DNA of 39,902 bases from Hymenoscyphus infarciens. Lineage: Eukaryota > Ascomycota > Leotiomycetes > Helotiales > Helotiaceae. Positions 33,471-39,902 of this stretch are shown one piece after another. Numbering within the stretch: the first letter of the stretch is position 1; each line of letters opens with the position of its first letter. The translations under genes and the position numbers were made by a program. The DNA lies in NCBI GenBank assembly GCA_001414345.1, contig LLCB01000421.1, forward strand, positions 1-39,902, in the 5' to 3' direction. The notes under the pieces were generated by a model, which did not search any database, was not told the origin of the DNA, and saw only the letters and a program-made list of their open reading frames with translations.

Positions 33471-35410
33471 TAAAAATAATAACACTTCTTTACTAGTAAT
33501 AGTTTTAATAATATCTCCTTTAAGCTTATTATTACTCTTTATTTTAAAGTTAATTTAGCCTAGATTTAGAATATTATAATAGTATTCTTATATAGCTAGG
33601 TAATTAGAGACTATCTAAATAGCTAGTAATACTAGAGTTTAGTATCTATATAGATAGCTAGTGAAAATCGTATTATAGATATATTAAGAGATTAGAATAT
33701 ACTAAGTATTTCTAAAAATCCTAATAACTCTCTTAGTATAAGAACTACTATACTTAATTTAGATAGTTAATATACTAAAGTTATCTAGAAGACTCTTAAA
33801 TTAACTCTTTTATCTCTCTCTTCTAAATTAATATTTAATATATTAGAATCTAGAGCGATCTTAAGTCTCTTCTAAGCTCTGCTTCTAAGCGTAGAGCCTC
33901 TTTTAAAGTTAAGCCTTTATAGAAAGGTTCCTAACTTAGTACTATACTTCTAAGAATACTAAGAAGCCTAAGAATAATAAAGGTAAAGGCCTAGTACTTA
34001 GAAGCTAGAGAGATTAATAAGACTTCTCTAATATAGACGAGATATAGAGTATAATCTAAGTTATAGAGGCTAAGAATTAAGAAAAAGAAGAGAGAATTTT
34101 AGAGTAAGATAACTAGATTACTTAATTATTAGACTTAGTATAGTAAATTAGTTAATAACTACTAAATAATAACTAAAGTCTAAGTCTTATCTAACTAATA
34201 TAAATACCTTCTTTTATCTCTTTAAACTATTATTAGATATAAAACTCTACCTCTAATATTCCTTTCTTATAATAACCTACTCTATATCTATAATCTAAAA
34301 GCACTTTAAAAGCCTTTTAATCTATTAAAAGTAAGATTATAGAGAAAATTAAACTTTTAGATAATAGTACTTTATTTATATATAAGTAATAGAGAATATT
34401 AATATATAATTAACTCTATATAAACGCTAACTATTATTAAATGTCTTTAACTTATAAAGCTCTTATTTAGAGGACGATAATAAAACTCGTCTAAAACTAC
34501 TTAGAGCCTTAATATAAGTCTAATATAACTAAGATAATATTTAAAGATTATAAAGAAATAATTAAACTTCTTAATACTTACTATTTAACTAGTTATAAAA
34601 AGAAGGATACCTAAAACGCCTTTTAGTCTCTTTAGATAGAATAGAAGAGTTATATAAGAGAAAGTTTTATAGAATTTAAAAGTCGCTTTTTCAATATAGT
34701 AATACTTAGAGAGGTATTAGAATAAGATAGATTCTACTATATATAAGAGAAGCTTATACCTTAGTTTAGAAACTAATTAGTTAATAGTAAGAGATACTAA
34801 AATACTAATTTTAATAAGATAGTAAGAGACCTTTTATTTATCGATAAGGAATAATACTAAAATACTAAGTTATATATAACTAGTATAATAAGTATAGAAA
34901 AACTAGTAGTAATAAGCTCTTTATATTAAAAGCCTAATACTAATCGATTCTTATCTATAAAACTCTTATTACTCTTATATAGACTTTATTCTACTTTTTA
35001 AAAGACTTATTAAACTCTTAAGCTCTCTTTTACTAATAAAAGATTAAAGACTTTATTTATAAACTAATTCTCTACTAGTATAAAGTATTTTAATTATAAG
35101 AAACCTAGATATATTAAGCTTAACTATCCTAATCTACTTAGTATTAATAAGATAGATAATTAACTTAAGAAAGAATAAGAAACTAAAGAGTATACTAACT
35201 CTAACCTAAGTTAAAAGGAAAATAAAAAGGCCTAGGTAAAAATACTTTCTTAGGCTTATATAAATATAATCTAACTAGACTTAACCTTTCTAAGCTTATA
35301 AGAGGAAAATACTACTCTTAGTATATAAGGATATAGTATTAAAATATAAGCTTTAGTAGATATAGAAGTAAATAAGTACCTATTTCTAAATTAACTCCTA
35401 GCTCTATAAT
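33471..35410 (+). pseudogene. gag-protease region of retrotransposon, RIP-inactivated
   Basis: No open frame survives. At 35086-35127 the spacing x2-x4-x4 of a CCHC zinc knuckle is exact, but all four ligand positions are TAT (Tyr), explained by TGT-to-TAT and CAT-to-TAT changes. In the same element, at 35350-35388, an ALVD segment is followed by codons ATA GAA GTA and NKYLF. This fits a protease active-site D-T/S-G-A motif in which the second, third and fourth residues were altered by transitions. Roles: nucleocapsid RNA binding and polyprotein processing in the ancestral element. Confidence 0.7.
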
Positions 35411-35906
35411 TGTAACGGCACGAAATACACACAACTACAGTAGAGGCATGTGAGAGTGCGTATGGCAGAATGACGTGTGTAGATACTAGGCTCTGATACA
35501 GAAGAAAACAATAACTGTCCCTCTACTGTACCGAACATAAACGTCTATATATAAGAAGGTCAGAAGCTTCTAAGTTCCGATAACAATAATAACCGAGCCC
35601 TGCCTGATATAGCTAATACTAAATAACAAGAGCCGAAAAGCTAAATATACAACCTCTAAACCTTTGGAAAGCTAAATATACAACATCTGACCCTTAATCC
35701 CTTCCGTATATAAATGTCGGACATTAATACCTTCAGCACTTCGCTCGCATAAGTATTGGTTATTTGTAATCTCGGCCCTAGGGGTATTAGGGGTATTGAC
35801 ACTGCTTAGGAGTATCGGCAGTTTCACAAATACCGACAATTCAGGATGGTGCTATTACATAATAATCCAGCTATTACATGATAATCTAGGATAGGATGCC
35901 ATCACA
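35411..35906 (-). repeat. 3' LTR of second, inverted retrotransposon copy (496 bp)
   Basis: On the minus strand it runs TGTGATGGCATCC ... GTGCCGTTACA, with the TG...CA ends of an LTR. It retains many CpA/TpG sites, so it escaped most RIP. It contains two copies of a ~19-bp direct repeat near its start. It lacks a matching flanking duplication on the right, because internal element sequence follows there rather than target DNA. Confidence 0.85.
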
Positions 35907-35919
35907 TCCCCCCTCCTTT
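35907..35919 (-). other. Polypurine tract next to 3' LTR
   Basis: AAAGGAGGGGGGA on the minus strand directly abuts the LTR start. This is the canonical primer site for plus-strand synthesis and shows that the element body lies to the right. Just upstream on the minus strand, codons for TEDLGRVFLKEGG look like the end of a polyprotein. Confidence 0.75.
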
Positions 35920-36129
35920 AAAAAGACTCGTCCTAAGTCTTCGGTTGGCGATCGGTATAGTATCGGGTCGATCGGAGTATTATTTGTCTTTTTATCGTGA
36001 AGAATATGATTTGTCTTACTATTATAGTGTCTAGTAGTCAGGGTGGGGTCGGTGGCTAGTAGTATTATTATTTAAAGGCTGATCGCTCTTTGTTTACTAC
36101 TCTATGTAATAATAGGATGCGAACGGAAG
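35920..36129 (-). mobile_element. 3' internal end of the second retrotransposon
   Basis: About 200 bp of moderately GC sequence continuing from the polypurine tract. It is likely the polyprotein C-terminus or 3' untranslated part. I could not find reverse transcriptase or integrase motifs on the minus strand beyond it, so the element is either 5'-truncated or interrupted by other repeats. Confidence 0.5.
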
Positions 36130-37384
36130 AGAAGCTAATGATTGGCTGGTAGGTAGGAAGCGGTACGCTGCTATAGAGTTATCGTGTTCTTACTATTATC
36201 GTATATTATAATAGTAATTATTAAGTAATAAATAATAATTATAAAGCAATAGCTATTATTATAAGTAGTATATTAGTAGGCGACTTTTCCCTGATTCTAA
36301 CTTCTCTTCTTCTTTTCTTTTTATTTAAATAATATAAATAGTAAGAATACCTTCTAATTAGGTATATCCTTATATACTAACTTATCTCTTAGAATATATA
36401 CATATATTATATATATATATAAAAGTAAGTTCTTCCCTCCTTAATTAGACTTAATTTAAGACTAATCCGATATAGTAAAATGCCTCTTCTATGTCCTCCT
36501 AGTACGCTTCTAGCTACCTACCGAGTCTACTACATTTAGTACCTTTAGGTAAAATCTCAGAATAGAGATTACGTATACGCTTTTAAGAAGCCGAAGTCGA
36601 AGAAGTATAGGTACTACGTTAAGTAGAATACTATATATATCCTAGTAAGTTTAATCTTAAATATATATCGAATTTATTTTAACTTAAGTAGTTATTATAG
36701 TTTATTAAGAAGGAGTTTAGTATACTTAAGAGTAAGAAGGAGAAGAGGGAGGTTAAGAAGGCTACTAAGGCCTTAGATAAAGTATTAGTTGTTACTAGTA
36801 TAGAGGTACTAAAGAATAGTTTAGAGGTATAGTTCGCTCTCTTAGAGGAGACTTAGATACTTCGTACTAAGGTTATTATAAGTACCCCTTACTTATTAGA
36901 GAGGTTTTAGTTACTAATATTTAATAGTTCTTATACTATACTATAGAGGGTAGGACCTTTATCTAAACCTAAGTTCAGGTCTTCTTTAAGGCCTATCTAA
37001 AGAGTTTACAAGCGTCCCCTCTAAAGCTAGTTATAAGAGGCCGCTAAGGTAAGAAGCGTGCTTATAAGGAGGAGGAGATAGAGGAAGAGCCGATTTAGGC
37101 TCCTTACGCTTAGAAGGGTAGAGAGGAGGATAATAAGTTAGAGAAAGGAGAGGCTATAGCCTAGAGAGAGTTAGTAGGCCCTGTTTTAGTAGTAACTCGG
37201 TCTTGGTTCTTTACTTTATTAATTTTAAACATTCTTACTAGTTAGTGTTTTATCTTAGGTTTTTATTATAAGTTTCTTATTAAAGGTGACTAGAATTAGA
37301 GAGTATTAATATTATAAATTAACTCTTTTACCTAATTCTTGTCTAATTCCTATGTGTTAAGCTATTTAGAGAGGTGTTAGAGTG
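36130..37384 (+). pseudogene. RIP-degraded element of unknown family, Lys/Glu-rich decayed frame
   Basis: AT-rich with many TAG/TAA codons. On the + strand, about 36700-37190 reads through stops as a charged, coiled-coil-like sequence (EKREVKKATKALDKVLVV at about 36740-36795), then a basic/acidic segment of GAGGAGGAG-type codons. This could be a retroelement gag or accessory ORF. No catalytic motif was recognised. Confidence 0.4.
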
Positions 37385-37629
37385 GTCTCAGCTCTTCTAG
37401 ATATTTGGTATAAAAGTCTCTTAAACGATGTAGTAAACCCTGAAAATTGTCTGTAGGATACCAAGCGGGATCCGAATCGTAACCGACTTCGTAGATGCTT
37501 GCAAAATAGACTTCGTTTCTAATCCTTCAGTATCAACGTACAAGCATTCGCGTTCGCTAAAAGAGTGTAGTCCGATCCTGTCCGGCAGGTCGGAAAAAGT
37601 TCAAGGCTTAAAAAAACAGAGACAGAGGC

Positions 37630-37965
37630 GAATTCAGAATAGAGTCGGAAGCGAACATCAAGAGGTAACGTTGTAGGTAACAGTAATAACTCAATTAAGA
37701 GCTCACTTCGAGAGCGTACCGATTCGCATCCGATTCAAATTCGAATAAAACATCTAATATACCAGATATAAAAGAAAGTAAGTTCGTCTAAACTCAGGTC
37801 GGTAGAGACTTAAAGTAAAGTCAGAAACGAAAAGTCGATAATGTCGTAGACAGTGATAACTCAGCTAAGAGGTCACTATCCTTTCAAGAGCGTACCGATT
37901 CATATCCGAGTCGAATTCAGATAAAAAAAGAACTTCTAGCCCTGCCAGAAGTAAAAGAAAGTAAG
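37630..37965. repeat. Diverged direct repeat, ~155 bp, two adjacent copies (third near 38966)
   Basis: Copies are at about 37630-37782 and 37809-37965. They share AGTCRGAARCGA, GTRATAACTCARYTAAGAG, GAGCGTACCGATTCRYATCC and end in AAAAGAAAGTAAG. A more diverged third copy, at about 38966-39090, keeps GATAACTTAGCTAAGAGCTC and ATTCGTATCTGATTCGAGG. Confidence 0.75.
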
Positions 37966-38004
37966 AAAGTAAGGACTATAAGACTCTATACCAGAGTCGG
38001 TGAG

Positions 38005-38413
38005 GTTTCGGCTAGTCAAAAGAACTTGGTACCGAAGGTTATCAGAGTTTTGCTGTCCGAAGTTCGGGACAACAAAAGAAGGGGCAGTTTCGGCTGGTCA
38101 AATGCGTTGTTGTAGCCGAATTTGAAATTGTAATTGTTGTCCGATGTTCAGGACAACAAAAGGAGTAGTTTCGGCTGGTCAAAGGAGAAGTTGATGCCGA
38201 ATGTTTGTCGAATTGTCCGAGTAAACGGGGACAATAAAAGGGGGAGTTTCGGCTAGTCAAAACAAAAGAGTTGTTGCCGAAGTTGTCAAAGTTGAAAACT
38301 GTTGTCCGAGTATCTGGGGACAACAAAAAGGGGTGGAGTTTCGGCTGGTCAAATGAACTTGATGCCGAAGTTAAAAATGCTGTCCGAAGTTCGGGACAAC
38401 AAAAAGGGGTACA
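38005..38413. repeat. Five-unit tandem array, 76-92 bp units with paired inverted repeats
   Basis: Units begin at 38005, 38087, 38168, 38246 and 38338 with GTTTCGGCTRGTCAAA. Each has GCCGAA or CCGAA about 20-30 bp later and a second motif GTCCGAnnnnnnGGGACAACAAAA (with variants) before a G-rich end. TTCGGC/GCCGAA and TGTCC/GGACA can pair, giving two potential stem-loops per unit. The linkers vary more than the arms. Confidence 0.85.
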
Positions 38414-38530
38414 GTTTCGCGTACGACATTTATCAGTACTGTCGTAGGAACTGTGTTGCTCAGGCCCGTAGGCCGCCTTGTTCCCTTCAGTGATTCGGGT
38501 CTGAATCGGGGTACTTAAGGACTTATTCAT
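38042..38530 (-). CDS. Doubtful 162-aa Cys-containing repeat frame across the tandem array
   Basis: ATG-initiated open frame antisense to the array. Several units read as TSRNxxFxCCPExRT-like peptides. Unit lengths are not all multiples of three, so some units are read in another frame. The openness may be a by-product of repeat composition. No known domain. I include it because a frame open over five repeats is notable, not because coding is established. Confidence 0.15.
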   Translation of the reverse strand: MNKSLSTPIQTRITEGNKAAYGPEQHSSYDSTDKCRTRNCTPFCCPELRTAFLTSASSSFDQPKLHPFLLSPDTRTTVFNFDNFGNNSFVLTSRNSPFYCPRLLGQFDKHSASTSPLTSRNYSFCCPEHRTTITISNSATTTHLTSRNCPFFCCPELRTAKL

Positions 38531-39190
38531 CTTCCGATTTCAAAGAAAGAGTTGCTGTCGGATCGTAGGGAGTTCGGAGCTGAACTAGATAAGGAGGGGT
38601 ATTCTAAACCGTAGTACTGATATATCGTAACTTAGCGTTTCGGCGTGTCTCCTTATCCATAGCTAAAAGATTATTTACCATTTCAGTAAAGTTGTAATTC
38701 CAGCGTCTCTTAAGTATAGCAGGCGCGTTCCAGAGCTAAGATGTAATCTTATCCTATATATAAAAGAACCTTTCTAATTCTTATATCTATCCAAGTATAG
38801 CTGTACTCGAAAAGTAACCTTTTGAAGTCGGTAAAAGTTTCTTTAGCGTATTCTTCTCCTAATTCCACTTCTATCTCTTTTAACCTTTGTACCGGCGGCT
38901 GGGACTTGGTCTGTAACCGTAGTCTTTTGAATATTCGCTGGTAGAGGTATTTTTTCGAAGGAAAAGTTTAGAGTAGAGTCAGATAATGTTCGGTTAGGAT
39001 TGCTAGCGATAACTTAGCTAAGAGCTCGCTTCTGAGTTTCGTCTCGATGGAAAGCGTATTTTAACTAATTCGTATCTGATTCGAGGTTTAGGAAGTGGTA
39101 TGAAGTTTATCAGGGGCAGGGGCCTGTAAGCGAAGGAGGTCTAAACGTAGGCTTTAAAAAGCAAAGGAGGGTTCAAACGAAGGTTCGAAA

Positions 39191-39772
39191 GAGGGTTGGA
39201 TCGGTGAGGGTTTAGAGGCGGAGTGTTTATTAACTTTGTAGTTCGCTTATAATTATATCTATCTCGTCTAACCGATCGTTTTATCCTTTATTTTTATACC
39301 GCTATCTCGTTAATATATCGTCTGTATCTGAGAAGTCTCGCTTATTATTTTATCGAGATCTTCTAGGTCTTGGTGTACAGTTACGGATCGGAGAGGGTTT
39401 GGAGGGTCTTTCGAAAAGGGGGGTAGCCTTAGAAGAGGGTTGTTAGAAGGCATCAAGGGCAGCTGCCCGTGGCTAAAAAGGGTATAAATTCGAGCTTGGA
39501 AGCAGGAGAGGGTTGGATCAGGGAGGGTTCAGAGGCGAAGTGTTTTGTTAACTTTGAATTGTGAGATCGCTTATCTATCTTTCTAGCTTAGCTAGCCGAT
39601 TCCTTGTTTCTTGATTCTCTGCTTCTAAAGCTTGTACAACTGACCGCATCTGGTCCGTATTTGAGAAGTCCCGCTGGTCTCTTTAACCGTTGTTTCGAGA
39701 TCTTCTGGATCTTGGTGTGCAGGTGCTATTCAGGCGGCTTTCAGAAAGGGGGGTGGCCCTAGAAGGGCGTTT
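39191..39772. repeat. Direct duplication, ~260 bp, offset 317 bp
   Basis: Copies at about 39191-39446 and 39508-39772. Shared blocks in order: GAGGGTTGGATC, TTCAGAGGCG-like followed by AGTGTTT, GAGAAGTC, TCGAGATCTTCTRGRTCTTG, GTGTRCAG, and AAAGGGGGGTRGCCYTAGAAG. Confidence 0.8.
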
Positions 39773-39820
39773 AACACCTTGTAGCAGAACTAGGTTCGAT
39801 ATTTCAAAGATGTTGGTTTA

Positions 39821-39840
39821 AGGGGGGGGGGGGGGGGGGT
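39821..39840. repeat. Poly-G run
   Basis: About 19 consecutive G. Length is unreliable in many sequencing chemistries. Confidence 0.85.
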
Positions 39841-39902
39841 AGGATTAGATTCGAAAGCCTTCTAGATAACTATTATAAGTCGGCTTATTTACTAAATCTA
39901 GG

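Larger units (their letters stand above)
32996..35410 (+). mobile_element. LTR retrotransposon (probably Ty3/gypsy), RIP-degraded, truncated
   Basis: The element starts with an LTR at 32996-33470, identified by alignment to the inverted, less mutated LTR at 35411-35906. A gag-like region follows, then a CCHC zinc knuckle relic (35086-35127) and the start of an aspartic-protease domain (from about 35350). It stops at 35410, where the second element begins. Reverse transcriptase and integrase are not visible here and may lie beyond the window. The order gag, zinc knuckle, protease fits both Ty3/gypsy and Ty1/copia; the ALVD-x-x-x-N-x-YLF protease style suggests gypsy, with limited certainty. 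Confidence 0.8.
37385..39902. repeat. Non-RIP repetitive block of unknown family
   Basis: Composition returns to about balanced GC, and CpA/TpG sites are retained. It is composed of diverged internal repeats (three copies of a ~130-150 bp segment, a five-unit ~80-bp array, and a ~260-bp pair offset by 317 bp). No protein domain recognised. It may be non-coding or UTR sequence of a large retroelement, or a satellite-like array. Confidence 0.55.

Noticed and set aside
35411..35906. Solo LTR interpretation of the intact LTR
   Set aside because: A polypurine tract abuts it on the right and no 5-bp flanking duplication is seen (ATAAT on the left versus TCCCC on the right), so internal element sequence continues.
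38005..38413. CRISPR-like array
   Set aside because: Units are diverged, linkers vary in length and arms, and the context is eukaryotic; no short identical repeats with unique spacers.

Overview
This window is nuclear DNA of a filamentous ascomycete (Pezizomycotina; a leotiomycete such as a Sclerotinia or Rhynchosporium relative is my guess, not proven). The evidence is short introns of about 46-70 bp with GTAAGT/GTATGT donors and CTAAC-like branch sites, a NimT/Cdc25 phosphatase, a fungal STAND-type N-terminal domain, a GH105 enzyme, and blocks of AT-rich DNA carrying the C-to-T/G-to-A signature of repeat-induced point mutation (RIP).

Layout. 1-1850: poly-T low-complexity DNA and the region downstream of cdc25. 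1851-3689 (-): a four-exon Cdc25 M-phase inducer phosphatase whose exons join to 559 codons. 3690-15881: about 12 kb with no convincing gene. It holds microsatellites, a GGGAT tract, a polypyrimidine tract and two dispersed duplications at 10.5-11.8 kb. 15882-18801 (+): a four-exon gene for a 922-aa protein with a fungal SesA/STAND-like N-terminus, a coiled coil, a hydrophobic segment and an ankyrin-like stretch.

19404-25517 (-): an MFS transporter gene (BSC6/fucose-permease-like) broken by a 4,519-bp hAT transposon (20442-24960). The transposon has 19-bp terminal inverted repeats, an 8-bp target duplication and a recognisable, heavily RIP-mutated transposase on the + strand. The host gene also has a frameshift and a CAG-to-TAG stop next to the insertion.

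25933-27836 (-): an intact six-exon Dal5-type anion:cation symporter, 536 aa. It is divergent across an 855-bp shared promoter from 28692-29813 (+), a GH105 unsaturated rhamnogalacturonyl hydrolase. Together they look like a small module for uptake and intracellular cleavage of pectin oligosaccharides. 30280-30700 holds decayed protein-like fragments. 31226-32476 (-) encodes an F-box protein.

32600-39902 is a transposon graveyard. It contains a RIP-mutated LTR retrotransposon (5' LTR 32996-33470, gag zinc knuckle, protease start), truncated at 35410 by a second, barely mutated element of the same family in inverted orientation (3' LTR 35411-35906, polypurine tract 35907-35919). Next comes an unidentified RIP-mutated block, and then 2.5 kb of non-RIP DNA made of several diverged repeats, including a five-unit array of about 80 bp with paired inverted repeats.
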